From: G965197715 sp965247615
GTDB taxonomy: Bacteria; Chloroflexota; Dehalococcoidia; Lucifugimonadales; UBA1127
Direction of reading: 5' to 3'
DNA: 64,000 nucleotides
Assembly: GCA_965247615.1 (NCBI GenBank)
Contig: OZ252022.1
Span: 2,046,001 to 2,110,000 of the forward strand
In this document: piece by piece, positions 33,576-42,047 of the stretch
How the letters are laid out: each line of letters begins with the position of its first letter
Numbering within the stretch: the stretch's first letter is position 1
Made by a program: the position numbers and the translations under genes
Notes under the pieces: model-generated
What the model saw: only the letters and a program-made list of their open reading frames with translations
What the model was told of the DNA's origin: nothing
The model's database searches: none

Positions 33576-33639
33576 GGAGACCTTTGCACAACCGTCATTC
33601 CCGCACCTCCCCCACCGTCATTCCCGCGAAGGCGGGAAT
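33576..33639. repeat. Dispersed repeat family B, copy 3, split by IS30
   Basis: GGAGACCTTTGCACAACCGT then CATTCCCGC, and CCGTCATTCCCGCGAAGGCG then GGAAT. The expected continuation (CTAGGGTGGGG) resumes at 34677 after the IS. Confidence 0.7.
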
Positions 33640-34628
33640 GTGGATTCACATTTCAAGTGCAACACCTGATTTAGGAATATCTCAGCAGGAGTCCGGTATC
33701 CCAAGCATTTGCGGGGGGTATTGTTATATGCCTGCACCAGCTGAGTAAACCGCTTCTCGGACAACCACGCCAGGCCCGTTTTCCGGGGCAGGGTGCGGCG
33801 CATACGCCCGATGGCGTTCTCCACACCCCCCTTCTGCCAGGGGGAGCAGGTGTCGCAGAAGAAGGTCTCTACCCCTAGAGCATGGAGGCGGTAATGCCTT
33901 GCGAACTCCGTCCCGTTATCGAAGGTGACCGTCCGGCGCCACTGGGGCGGGAAAGCACCCAGCACCTGGGACATGGCACGGGCGATGGGGTCTGCAGCCT
34001 TCCCCGGTGGTCTGAGGGCGATGAGCAGGCGGGAGTGGCGCTCGTGGAGGGTGAGGACTGCCTGCCCGTAGGTCCTGAACAGCATCAGGTCTGCTTCCCA
34101 GTGGCCGGGGGTCTGCCGGTCGTCAGCAGCCTGGGGCCGTTCTGCCAAGGGGCGGCGGTGGGCGATGAAGGATGCGGGGCTGCCTCCCTTGCGCCCCCGG
34201 AAGCCCCGTTTGGACTTCGCCCTGGGCAGGTAGTGACGCCATGAGTAGTCCTTCTTCCGGGCCATCTGAGAGTAGATGAACCGGTAGATGCTCTCATGGG
34301 AGAGGACCTGCCGACCTTCGTCCAGAGCGAGACGTCCGGCCACTTGCTCCGGAGACCAGCCCTGTCCCAGACGGGACAGGACCTTCTCCCGCAGAGGACC
34401 ATCCCGCTCCAGCCGGGAACCCCGCCAACGACGGGCGTGGGCCTGCTAGTCGGCATATCTGGGCTGGTAGCCCAAGGTGCGGGAGACGTTGCGCTTCATC
34501 TCTCTAGCCACCGTCGATGGCGGGCGATCCACACCTGCTGCGATTTGGCGGACCGAGTATCCCTTGGCAAGTAGTCGGGCAATCTCACATCGCTCTTCAA
34601 TGGTGACCTGTGTATATTCTTTTCCCAT
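33618..34628 (-). pseudogene. IS30-family transposase interrupted by one in-frame TAG
   Basis: 336 codons on one frame. The N-terminal HTH is ERCEIARLLAKGYSVRQIAA; then DRPPSTVAREMKRNVS. A TAG at 34446-34448 follows YQPRYAD, and the frame continues QAHARRWRGSRLERDGPLRE, HESIYRFIYSQ, HWEADLM (first catalytic Asp), VTFDNGTEFARH (second) and GGVENAIGRMRR (catalytic Glu). The TAG replaces a probable CAG (Gln), so this is a point nonsense mutation or, less likely, a suppressible amber. The stop at 33618 lies outside the IS, in the flanking repeat. Confidence 0.8.
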
Positions 34629-34672
34629 GACAACACCTTAACAAGGTGTTGCACTTCGTTTGTGAGTCTAGA
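33640..34672 (-). mobile_element. IS30-family insertion sequence
   Basis: About 1033 bp. Imperfect terminal repeats share GATTCACA/GACTCACA and then AAGTGCAACACCT on both ends (33640-33667 and 34645-34672). GAAT flanks both sides (33636-33639, 34673-34676), consistent with a 3-4 bp target duplication. It is inserted in a family-B repeat. Confidence 0.75.
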
Positions 34673-34728
34673 GAATCTAGGGTGGGGCCCCAGGCTGGCG
34701 GGGCCTGCTTCACGTTCACAACCTCCCC

Positions 34729-34756
34729 CTCCACGAGGAGTTACGCAAGGGTCTCC
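34729..34756. repeat. 28-bp segment shared with family-B region at 16296-16323
   Basis: CTCCACGAGGAGTTACGCAA then GGGTCTCC. The complement of 16296-16323 differs at two positions only. Confidence 0.55.
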
Positions 34757-34815
34757 ACGGCCGACACTGCCCCCCGGCGGTGGAGATAGCGCCCGCGCAG
34801 ACCCTCGGCCCGTCC

Positions 34816-34844
34816 TTGCCCGGACACTGCTGAAGCCATACTAT
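34816..34844 (+). promoter_or_regulatory. Promoter of class III aminotransferase gene
   Basis: TTGCCC (34816-34821), 17-bp spacer, TACTAT (34839-34844). ATG at 34885. Confidence 0.5.
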
Positions 34845-34884
34845 GAACTGGCCCCCTTCCATAGCCCACACCAAGGAGACGGCG

Positions 34885-36204
34885 ATGGCCCCCCGCACCC
34901 CACGCTCCGACCACGAACAGGACCTGGTTCAACGTGCGCACCGCGTCATCCCCGGCGGCACTCTGGGCAACGTGTATACCCCGCCGGAGCGCGCCTTCGT
35001 CATCGCCAGGGCCCAGGGCGCCCACATCTGGGACGTCACCGGCAACGAGTACATCGACTTCCTCCTCGGCTCCGGCCCCATGGTCCTGGGCCATGCACAC
35101 CCGGCCGTGGTCAGCGCCGTCCAGGAGCACCTGGCTCAGGGCTCCACCTTCTTCGCCACCAACGAGCCCATCATCCGCCTCGCCGAGGCCATCGTGGACG
35201 CCGTCCCCTGCGCCGAAAAGGTGCGCTTTACCACCAGCGGGTCCGAGGCCGTCTTCTACGCCCTCCGCATCGCCAGGGCCTTCCGCGGCCGCGACAAGAT
35301 CCTCAAGTTCGAGGGCGGCTACCACGGCAACAGCGACTACGCCGTCATGAGCACTACGCCCCGAAACCCCCTCCCCTTCCCCCAGCCCACACCCAGCTCC
35401 GCGGGCGTTCCCGCCAGCATCCTCAACGAAGTCCTCATCGCTCCCTTCAACGACGTCGAGACCACCACCGCCATCATCGATGAGCATCACGACGACCTCG
35501 CCGCCGTTATCCTGGAGCCCTTCCAGCGCGCCCTGCCGCCACAGCCCGGCTTCCTGGAGGGCGTCCGCCAGGCGACACAGCACCACGGCATACCCATGAT
35601 CTTCGACGAGGTCGTCACCGGCTTCCGCTTCGCCTACGGCGGCGCCCAGGAGTACTACGGTGTCGTCCCGGACATGGCCTGCCTCGGCAAGATCGTCGGC
35701 GGCGGCTTCGCCCTGGCCGCCGTGGCAGGCCGCGATGAGATCATGCGCCACCTCAACCCTGAGCTCGAAGGCCAGCTCGACTTCGTGCCCCAGGTCGGCA
35801 CCCTCAGCGGGAACCCCATCGCCGCTGTCGCCGGCCTCGCCACCCTGGAGCAACTCCGCCAGCCCGGCGCCTACCAGCGACTATTTGAGACCGGCTCCCG
35901 CGTGCGCGCCGGCCTTCAGCGCATGCTGCAAGAAGCCGAGATCCCCGCTCAGGTTGTCGGCGATGACCCCGTCTTCGACGTCTACTTCACGCCGGCCGGC
36001 CACCCGCCCATCACCGACTACCGGGGCTCCCTCGCCGCGGACGGTGCCATGTACAGGCGCTTCAGCGCCGCCCTCCTCGACAATGGCATCCTCAAGGGCC
36101 CCAGCAAGTTCTACCTCTCCCTCGCCCACGGCGAAGCCGAGGTCGAGCGCAGCCTGGAGATCATGGCCGCCGCCGTCGAGACCCTCAGCGCGTCCCCGCC
36201 CTGA
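34885..36204 (+). CDS. Class III PLP-dependent aminotransferase (glutamate-1-semialdehyde aminomutase-like)
   Basis: 439 aa from ATG 34885 (AAGGAGA at 34873-34879); an upstream ATG at 34843 overlaps the -10 box. Typical text: VIPGGTLGNVYTPPERAFVI, LGSGPMVLGHAHPAVVSAV, FTTSGSEAVFYALRIARAF, EGGYHGNSDYA, FDEVVTGFRFAYGGAQEYYG and the PLP-lysine region CLGKIVGGGFALAAVAG. Closest in style to HemL-like aminomutases and omega-transaminases. In this catabolic setting it is probably an aminotransferase for an amine or keto-acid rather than haem synthesis, but haem biosynthesis cannot be excluded. Confidence 0.85.
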   Translation: MAPRTPRSDHEQDLVQRAHRVIPGGTLGNVYTPPERAFVIARAQGAHIWDVTGNEYIDFLLGSGPMVLGHAHPAVVSAVQEHLAQGSTFFATNEPIIRLAEAIVDAVPCAEKVRFTTSGSEAVFYALRIARAFRGRDKILKFEGGYHGNSDYAVMSTTPRNPLPFPQPTPSSAGVPASILNEVLIAPFNDVETTTAIIDEHHDDLAAVILEPFQRALPPQPGFLEGVRQATQHHGIPMIFDEVVTGFRFAYGGAQEYYGVVPDMACLGKIVGGGFALAAVAGRDEIMRHLNPELEGQLDFVPQVGTLSGNPIAAVAGLATLEQLRQPGAYQRLFETGSRVRAGLQRMLQEAEIPAQVVGDDPVFDVYFTPAGHPPITDYRGSLAADGAMYRRFSAALLDNGILKGPSKFYLSLAHGEAEVERSLEIMAAAVETLSASPP

Positions 36205-36274
36205 TCACCGGCGCACCCCGCAACACCCCGCCCCTGCCGCCGCCACGGCGCCGTCCCCGGTCAACGCCAGGGGC

Positions 36275-36303
36275 TTGGCGAAAGCGTCGATATGCGCTAT
36301 CCT
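36275..36303 (+). promoter_or_regulatory. Possible promoter giving a nearly leaderless zinc-ribbon mRNA
   Basis: TTGGCG (36275-36280), 17-bp spacer, TATCCT (36298-36303). The ATG is only 11 bases after the -10 box. Confidence 0.35.
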
Positions 36304-36313
36304 CTTCCACAAC

Positions 36314-36691
36314 ATGCCCATCTACGAGTTCCACTGCAACGGCTGCGGCGCCAGGGTGTCCCTCTACTTCCGCACCATGACCACCGACGCCAAGGGCGTC
36401 TGCGACCGCTGCAACAGCCCCGACCTCCAGCGCCGCTTCTCCAGCTTCCGCGTCCTCAGCACCCCCTTCAATCCCGCCACCATGAACAAGGCCGAGCTCT
36501 TGGACGGCGTCAACTACACAGACCCAGCCTCCATGTCCTCCTTCTTCCGCCGAATGCAGGACACCTTCCAGGACGGGCCCAACGAGCACATGGAAGAGAT
36601 CGTCGGGCGGCTCGATCGCGGCGAGCCCGTGCACAAGGCCCTGGACTTGGACATGCACGGCCCCGGAGAGCACGCCGCCCACGAGGAGTAG
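36314..36691 (+). CDS. FmdB-type zinc-ribbon protein
   Basis: 125 aa. Starts MPIYEFHCNGCGARVSLYFR with the second pair in GVCDRCNSPDLQRRFSSF, the CxxC...CxxC zinc ribbon of FmdB-family regulators. The C-terminal half is polar and ends in an acidic/His-rich tail (HGPGEHAAHEE). Family members are small, poorly characterised regulators. No SD is visible, consistent with a leaderless start (see promoter). Confidence 0.75.
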   Translation: MPIYEFHCNGCGARVSLYFRTMTTDAKGVCDRCNSPDLQRRFSSFRVLSTPFNPATMNKAELLDGVNYTDPASMSSFFRRMQDTFQDGPNEHMEEIVGRLDRGEPVHKALDLDMHGPGEHAAHEE

Positions 36692-36707
36692 GCGGCCCCC
36701 CCACGAG

Positions 36708-36724
36708 GCCGTCGCGCCAGCGCC
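36708..36724. repeat. REP-like palindrome A, copy 9
   Basis: GCCGTCGCGCCAGCGCC, shortly after the zinc-ribbon gene. Confidence 0.5.
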
Positions 36725-36910
36725 CCCCTCATGGTGAGGCACTCCACACCTATTACTCAATCGACACCAAAAACTGCGGTATTCATGGGCCGTCGACTTG
36801 GAGGCAGGGAGCGGACACGCTCGCATCACCTAGTTTGTGCAGCGCACGAGACCAGCAATCTGGCGCTGGACGGTCTCGTTAGCTGGTTTGAGTCTCGGCA
36901 GGTCGGCCTA

Positions 36911-36963
36911 AGGGGACTGTACACAGTACCACCTTCGAGTTATCGGTGGCATTGTAGTCCCTT
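36911..36963. other. Nested inverted repeat (possible structured RNA or protein site)
   Basis: GGGACT (36913-36918) pairs with AGTCCC (36956-36961), and inside it CCACC (36929-36933) pairs with GGTGG (36945-36949), separated by internal loops. Confidence 0.35.
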
Positions 36964-37161
36964 CAGGAGTGGAGAGGTTTCGCTCGATGGTTGGCAGTAA
37001 GACAGGCCTCGATGACCATCGGTCCGGCTTCTCTGACACCTCCGTCAGTGGTAAAGCGACCGAAGCTGAAGCGAGCCGACGATTCGGCCTGTGCCGTGTC
37101 AAGGCCAAGGGCACGGAGCACGTGGGCCGGCCCAGGTCTGCCGTCCAGCCGCCTGATCGCC

Positions 37162-37305
37162 TCAGGGAGAGGTCAGGCCCTCGATCCATTGGATGAAGTC
37201 CAGCACGTCGCCGCTGGCCCCGCTGCCGAAGCAGTAGAGCTTCTCGGTGCCAGCGTACACCGTGAAGCTGCCTTCGGCCTCGTCGTGGAAGGGGCAGACC
37301 CCCTG
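37162..37305 (-). pseudogene. DnaG/CHC2-type primase zinc-finger fragment
   Basis: The minus frame encodes QGVCPFHDEAEGSF, then EKLYCFGSGASGDVLDFIQW and ends IEGLTSP at a TGA (37162-37164). This matches the CHC2 primase zinc ribbon (CPFHDEKTPSF ... CFGCGASGDVFDF). The last Zn ligand Cys is Ser here (CFGS). The rest of the primase is missing, and the fragment is joined out of frame to a truncated MFS gene. Likely debris from a plasmid or phage replication gene, or of a chromosomal dnaG duplicate. Confidence 0.65.
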
Positions 37306-37901
37306 GCGGCCTCGGGCCTGGTCTCCCGGATCATGTAGGCGGTGATGAAGTGTATGGGTATCTTGGTTAGGGTGTTGAACAGGAAGATGGACCGCAGGGG
37401 AAAGAAGGTCGCCAGGAGGCCGCCAACGAAGGGTCCGGCGATCATGCCGAGCCTCGCGGACATGGATCTAATGGCATTCGCCCTTCCGCGGTTCTCGCCG
37501 CTGGTGATGTCGGCCATGATGATGGATGCGCCGGTGACCCACATGGAGACGCCGATACCGCCGATGAACTCCAGCACAAGGAACAGCCAGAAGCCGGGGG
37601 CGAAGAACTGGGCGAGGGTCGTGAGTCCCCTGAGTGCGTTGCCGGCCATGACCAGGGGCTTGCGCCCCCACCTGTCGGTGAGGAAGCCGGTGACCGGGGC
37701 CGTGACCATCCACGCCAGGGAGTTGGTGGCGGCGATGACCGTCACGAGGAACACGGGCACGCCAAAGGACGCAGCAAACAGGGGCCGGGCCAGCTGCTGG
37801 GCGCCGGTGCCCAGGTTCCACAGGGCAAAGATGGAGTAGACCGGAATGGTCCGGAGGCTCAGGAGGCTTCGCAGGTCACCCGGCCTATCTTCCGTGCTCA
37901 T
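37306..37901 (-). pseudogene. MFS transporter, N-terminal half only
   Basis: About 200 residues, with six TM segments and motif A (GFLTDRWGRKPLVMAG). It begins MSTEDRPGDLRSLLSLRTIP and is good MFS sequence up to FITAYMIRETRPE. There the frame runs into a primase fragment and ends in a low-complexity tail. The C-terminal six TM helices are absent, so it cannot work as a normal 12-TM transporter. ATG at 37901. Confidence 0.7.
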
Positions 37902-37910
37902 GGGCCTTCC

Positions 37911-40832
37911 TCACAGTGGGGCTCCGCCCCCGCGCGCGGGCTGGGCCGCTTGGGCGCTTCCCGGTCCATCTCTACGAGGCCGTCGCTGGCGCGGCGAGGG
38001 GCGGACCGTACAGTAGGGCAGGCCGCCAAGGTCGGAGAATGTCATATCCAACTGGCCTTGCAACCTGCCCGGTACGCACCCGCTCAACTGGTTGTCACTG
38101 AGATTCAACACCTTCAGGTCAGCGAGGTTGCCCAACTCCGACGGTATCTCCCCGCTCAACTGGTTGCCATTCAGCCTCAGCCATTCCAGGTTTGCGAGGT
38201 TGCCCAACTCCGGCGGTATCTCCCCGCTCAACTGGTTGCCATTCAGGATCAGCCATTCCAGACTGGCCAGGTTGCCCAACTCCGACGGTACCTCCCCGCT
38301 CAACTGGTTGTTCCCAAGCCTCAGCCATCGCAGGTAGGCGAGGTTGCCCAATTCCGGCGGTATTTCCCCGCTCAACTGATTGTCAGAAAGGTGGAGCGAT
38401 TCCAGGCTGGCGAGGTTGCCCAATTCCGGCGGTATCTCCCCGCTCAACTGGTTGCCAATCAGCCTCAGCCATTCCAGACTGGCAAGGTTGCCCAACTCCG
38501 CCGGCAACTTCCCGCTCAACTGGTTGTCACTGAGGTACAGCCGTCCCAGGTTGGAGAGGTTGCCCAACTCCGGCGGTATCTCACTGCCTAACTGGTTACC
38601 ATTCAGAATCAGCCATTCCAGACTGGCAAGGTTGCCCAACTCCGGCGGCAGCTCTCCGCTCAACTGGTTGTCACCAAGAAAAAGCTGTTGCAGGTTGGCG
38701 AGGTTGCCCAACTCCGCCGGTAGCTCCCCGCTCAACTGGTTGAAACGGAGGTACAGCTTTTGCAGGCTGGCAAGGTTGCCCAACTCCGCCGGTAGCTCCC
38801 CGCTCAACTGGTTGCCACTGAGGTCCAGCTTTTGCAGGCTGGCAAGGTTGCCCAACTCCGGCGGTATCTGACCGCTCAACTGGTTCACACTGAGGTCCAG
38901 CTCTTGCAGGCTGGCGAAGTTGCCCAACTCCGCCGGTAGCTCCCCGCTCAACTGGTTGCCGCTGAGGCTCAGCCTTCTCAGTCTGGCGAGGTTGACCAAC
39001 TCCGGCGGTAGCTCCCCGCTCAACTGGTTGGAACGGAGGTACAGCGATTCCAGGTTAGCGAGGTTGACCAACTCCGGCGGAATCTTACCGCTCAACTGGT
39101 TCACACTGAGGTCCATATGTTTCAGGTTGGCGAGGTTGACCAACTCCGGCGGAATCTGGCCGCTCTGGCCGCTGAACCGGTTGGCAACGAGGTACAGCTC
39201 GCGCAGGTTTGCAAGATTGGCCAACTCCGGCGGCAGCTCTCCACTCAACTGGTTGTTATTGAGCCACAGTATTTCTAGGTTGGCGAGGTTGACCAACTCC
39301 GGCGGTATCTCCCCGCTCAACTGGTTAAATCTGAGGTCCAGTCTCCCCAGGCTGGCGAGGTTGCCCAGCTCCGGCGGCAGATCCCCGTTCAACTCGTTGA
39401 AGCTGAGGGACAGCCCTTCCAGGTTGGCGAGGTTGCCCAACTCCGCCGGTATCACGCCGATCAACTGGTTCACTCTGAGGTCCAGCTGTTTCAGGTTGGC
39501 AAGGTTGCCCAACTCTGGCGGCAGCTCCCCGCTCAATTGATTCCACCCAATGTACAGCCCTTCCAGGTTGGCGAGGTTGCCCAACTCCGCCGGTATCTCC
39601 CCGCTCAACTCGTTGTGGTGGAGGTCCAGGACTGTCAAGTTGGTGAGGTTGACCAACTCGGTCGGTATCTCCCCGCTCAACTGGTTGCCGCGGAGGTTCA
39701 GGGCCGTCAAGTTGGCGAGGCTGCCCAACTCCAGCGGCAGCTCCCCGCTCAACTGGTTGCCGCGGAGGTTCAGGGCTGTCAAGTTGGCGAGGCTGCCCAA
39801 CCCCGGCGGCAGGTCCCCGCTCAACTGGTTGCCGCGGAGGTTCAGGGCCGTCAAGTTGGCGAGGCTGCCCAACTCCAGCGGCAGCTCCCCGCTCGAATTG
39901 TTGTGTGATAGATCCAGGCGAGTCACACGGCCGTCGCCGCCGGCCTGGACGCCGTGCCATCCATCCAGCAGCGTTTCGCTCAGCCAGTTCGTGTTGTCCC
40001 TCCAATTGTCGCCGTCCACGGCGTTGTAGAAGGCAGCAAGCACTGCTCTGTCCCTTTCGACGCCGGGCGCGGCCTGCTTGGACCACGTTAGCTGGTTGCC
40101 CGTGAGGTTCAGCGAATACAGGTTGGCGAGGCTAGCCAGCTCCCACGGGATTTCTCCGCTCAACTCATTCTCTCGGAGGTCAATCCGTTCCACCGTCGCG
40201 AGGCTGACCAACTCCGGCGGAATCTGACCGCTCAACTGGTTATCCATGAGGCGCAATTCGACGACGCGACCGCTGTAGTCAGTCCTGACGCCGAACCATT
40301 CGCCAATTGGCGCGTCACTCAGCCAGTTATAACTGCCAGTCCAGTTGCCGCCGTCCGTAGCGTGGTAGAGGGCGGTCAGGGCGTACCGCTCCGTTGCGGA
40401 GGAGGTCTGTCGGAGCACGGGCGCGGTCGTTGCCGTGGGTGCGGGTGTGGGCGTTGCCGTAGGTGCGGGTGTGGGCGTTGCCGTGGGCGTTGCCGTAGGT
40501 GCGGGTGTGGGCGTTGCCGTAGGTGCGGGTGTGGGCGTTGCCGTAGGTGCGGGTGTGGGCGTTGCCGTGGGCACGGGCGTGGTCGTTGCCGTGGGCGTTG
40601 CCGTGGGTGCGGGGGCAGTCGTTGGCGTGGGCACGGGCGTGGTCGTTGCCGTGGGCGTTGCCGTGGGTGCGGGGGCAGTCGTTGGCGTGGGTGCAGGCGC
40701 GGTCGTTGCTGTGGGCACGGGCGCGGTCGTCGGCGCGTCCGGCTCGCAGGCGGCGGCCACTAGCGCCGCCGCGAGGAGCAGCGCGAGGGCGCAGAGGCGC
40801 AGGGGGGTCAGCCACGTTGCCGTTCGGGGCAT
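37911..40832 (-). CDS. Leucine-rich-repeat lipoprotein
   Basis: 973 aa from ATG 40832. A signal peptide is followed by a lipobox (LLLAAALVAAAC), so the mature protein is probably lipid-anchored and exposed. Residues of about 35-140 are a Thr/Pro/Ala-rich spacer (repeated PTATPTPA units). Next come two NWLSD-type cap motifs (ALYHATDGGNWTGSYNWLSD and AFYNAVDGDNWRDNTNWLSE), then some 28-30 plant-type 24-residue LRRs (LSGEIPPELGNLANLExLxL), closed by DNQLSGCVPG and GLPYC. The tail after GLPYC is encoded by a REP-like sequence and is probably not native. Such proteins mediate surface binding or adhesion. The 72-bp DNA repeats are nearly identical. Confidence 0.85.
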   Translation of the reverse strand: MPRTATWLTPLRLCALALLLAAALVAAACEPDAPTTAPVPTATTAPAPTPTTAPAPTATPTATTTPVPTPTTAPAPTATPTATTTPVPTATPTPAPTATPTPAPTATPTPAPTATPTATPTPAPTATPTPAPTATTAPVLRQTSSATERYALTALYHATDGGNWTGSYNWLSDAPIGEWFGVRTDYSGRVVELRLMDNQLSGQIPPELVSLATVERIDLRENELSGEIPWELASLANLYSLNLTGNQLTWSKQAAPGVERDRAVLAAFYNAVDGDNWRDNTNWLSETLLDGWHGVQAGGDGRVTRLDLSHNNSSGELPLELGSLANLTALNLRGNQLSGDLPPGLGSLANLTALNLRGNQLSGELPLELGSLANLTALNLRGNQLSGEIPTELVNLTNLTVLDLHHNELSGEIPAELGNLANLEGLYIGWNQLSGELPPELGNLANLKQLDLRVNQLIGVIPAELGNLANLEGLSLSFNELNGDLPPELGNLASLGRLDLRFNQLSGEIPPELVNLANLEILWLNNNQLSGELPPELANLANLRELYLVANRFSGQSGQIPPELVNLANLKHMDLSVNQLSGKIPPELVNLANLESLYLRSNQLSGELPPELVNLARLRRLSLSGNQLSGELPAELGNFASLQELDLSVNQLSGQIPPELGNLASLQKLDLSGNQLSGELPAELGNLASLQKLYLRFNQLSGELPAELGNLANLQQLFLGDNQLSGELPPELGNLASLEWLILNGNQLGSEIPPELGNLSNLGRLYLSDNQLSGKLPAELGNLASLEWLRLIGNQLSGEIPPELGNLASLESLHLSDNQLSGEIPPELGNLAYLRWLRLGNNQLSGEVPSELGNLASLEWLILNGNQLSGEIPPELGNLANLEWLRLNGNQLSGEIPSELGNLADLKVLNLSDNQLSGCVPGRLQGQLDMTFSDLGGLPYCTVRPSPRQRRPRRDGPGSAQAAQPARGGGAPL
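37979..37997. repeat. REP-like palindrome A, copy 10
   Basis: GGCCGTCGCTGGCGCGGCG, lying in the 3' end of the LRR gene, where it encodes the atypical C-terminal tail. Confidence 0.5.
38090..40260. repeat. Tandem 72-bp LRR-coding repeats
   Basis: About 28-30 head-to-tail units, each with CCGCTCAACTGGTTG and GAGGTTGCCCAACTCCGGCGG-like blocks, here given in pieces below 20 bases: CTCAACTGGTTG and GTTGCCCAACTCC. Some neighbouring units are almost identical. Confidence 0.85.
40430..40750. repeat. Degenerate GTGGGCGTTGCCGT-type repeats (Thr/Pro linker)
   Basis: Repeats of GGTGCGGGTGTGGGCGTTGC in tandem encode the PTATPTPA-type spacer of the LRR lipoprotein. Confidence 0.8.
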
Positions 40833-40939
40833 GCTCGCCGTTCCTGACGCTGATTTACCGCTGTGCGCTCGTTGGGACTTTGGTGGCAGTATACAGGCAG
40901 ACAGGGGCTGGGAAAGCGACTGGACCCGGCGTCCCGGCT

Positions 40940-41893
40940 TCAGCGTCCGGCGTCGTGCAGGGCCCGCCAGACCCGCTCCGGGGTAAGGGGCAACTCCTTG
41001 ATCCGCACGCCCGTGGCCTGGCAGATGGCGCCCGCCACGGCCGGGGCCACGGCCACGACACCGCCCTCTCCCAGACCCTTGGCCCCGTAGGGGCCGGGGC
41101 CGTCGCCGTTCTCCACCAGGATGGTCTCGAACTCCTGGGGAACGTCCGAGAACCTGGGAACGCGGTAGTCGATGAGGTTGGGGTTCAGGAGCTGGCCATG
41201 GTCGTAGACCATCTCCTCGAAGAGGGTGTGTCCGATGCCCTGCATCGCGGCGCCTTCGTCCTGGCCCTCGCACTGCTGGGGGTTGATGGCCTTGCCGGCG
41301 TCGGCGATGGACACGTACTTGAGGATGCGGGTGGCCCCGGTGGCCTCGTCGACCTCCACCTCCGCGCCGCCGATGCTGACCTCCCAGAACACGGGGGACT
41401 CCTTGAGCCTGCCGCTGGGGTGATCGGGAGTCACGTACCCGCGGCCCAAGAGCTCGCCCCCCGCGCCTCCGAACTTCTGGCGGATCAGGGCGGCGAAGGT
41501 GACGCGCTCCCCCCGTGACAGGACGCTCCCATCCTGCACCGCCAGGGTGTCCACCGGAGCCTCGAAGTGACGGGCGGCGATCTCCAGGAGCTGGGCGCGG
41601 ACGTCCGTGGCTGCATCCTGGACGGCGAGGCCCATGAGGGTGGTAGAGCGGCTGGAGCCGGTGGAGCGATCGTAGGGGACAAGGGAGGTATCGGAAGCGA
41701 GTACGCTGACGCGTTCCATGGGGAGCTGAAGCTCCTGGCCCACGATCTGCGCCATGACGGAGCGGGAGCCCTGACCGATCTCGGTCGTGCCGATGTGGAC
41801 CGTAGCGGTGCCGTCGGCGTGCAGCCGCACGAAGGAGGTGGAGGTGGGGCTTGCGCCGGAGTTGGACACGGTGCAGGCGATCCCCTTGTATGT
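40940..41893 (-). pseudogene. Mo-hydroxylase large subunit, C-terminal part, truncated by IS110
   Basis: Good CoxL/XdhA C-terminal sequence: KGIACTVSNSGASPTSTSFV, TTEIGQGSRSVMAQIVGQEL, AMQGIGHTLFEEMVYDHGQ and GAKGLGEGGVVAVAPAVAGA. It breaks off exactly at YKGIA, at about 41890; the N-terminal half with the first molybdopterin domain is missing and is not found on the other side of the IS. It differs from the intact large subunit at 11710-13953. Not expected to be active. Confidence 0.8.
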
Positions 41894-42047
41894 TGACGGA
41901 GATGGCGGGGCAGGCCGTTTTCCCCTAGGTTGAAAGAGGCCGTGGGCAAGCGAGGTCGCCCCGCCGCCCCCGTCAGAGAGCCCGAACAGTTGCCGGGGCC
42001 AGAGCGAGCCCGCATCGCACAAGGACGGGCCAATCAGGAGGAATGAA
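41894..42047. other. Left non-coding end of IS110; possible bridge-RNA region
   Basis: About 150 bases between the CoxL break and the transposase start, without coding potential. In IS110-family elements a non-coding end of this kind can encode the bridge RNA that guides target and donor recognition. The subgroup and exact end were not determined. Confidence 0.4.

Larger units (their letters stand above)
36692..37161. other. Non-coding region with REP-like copy and a structured element
   Basis: No gene supported. It contains REP-like copy A9, a short piece of module D (CTCATGGTGAG at about 36728) and the nested inverted repeat at 36911-36963. Base composition is lower in GC than the neighbours. 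Confidence 0.45.

Noticed and set aside
38090..40260. Regular repeats resembling a CRISPR array
   Set aside because: The units are 72 bp head-to-tail without unique spacers and encode LRRs on the minus strand.
40362..40763. Cys/Gly/Arg-rich plus-strand frame
   Set aside because: It is the shadow of the Thr/Pro repeat linker of the LRR lipoprotein.
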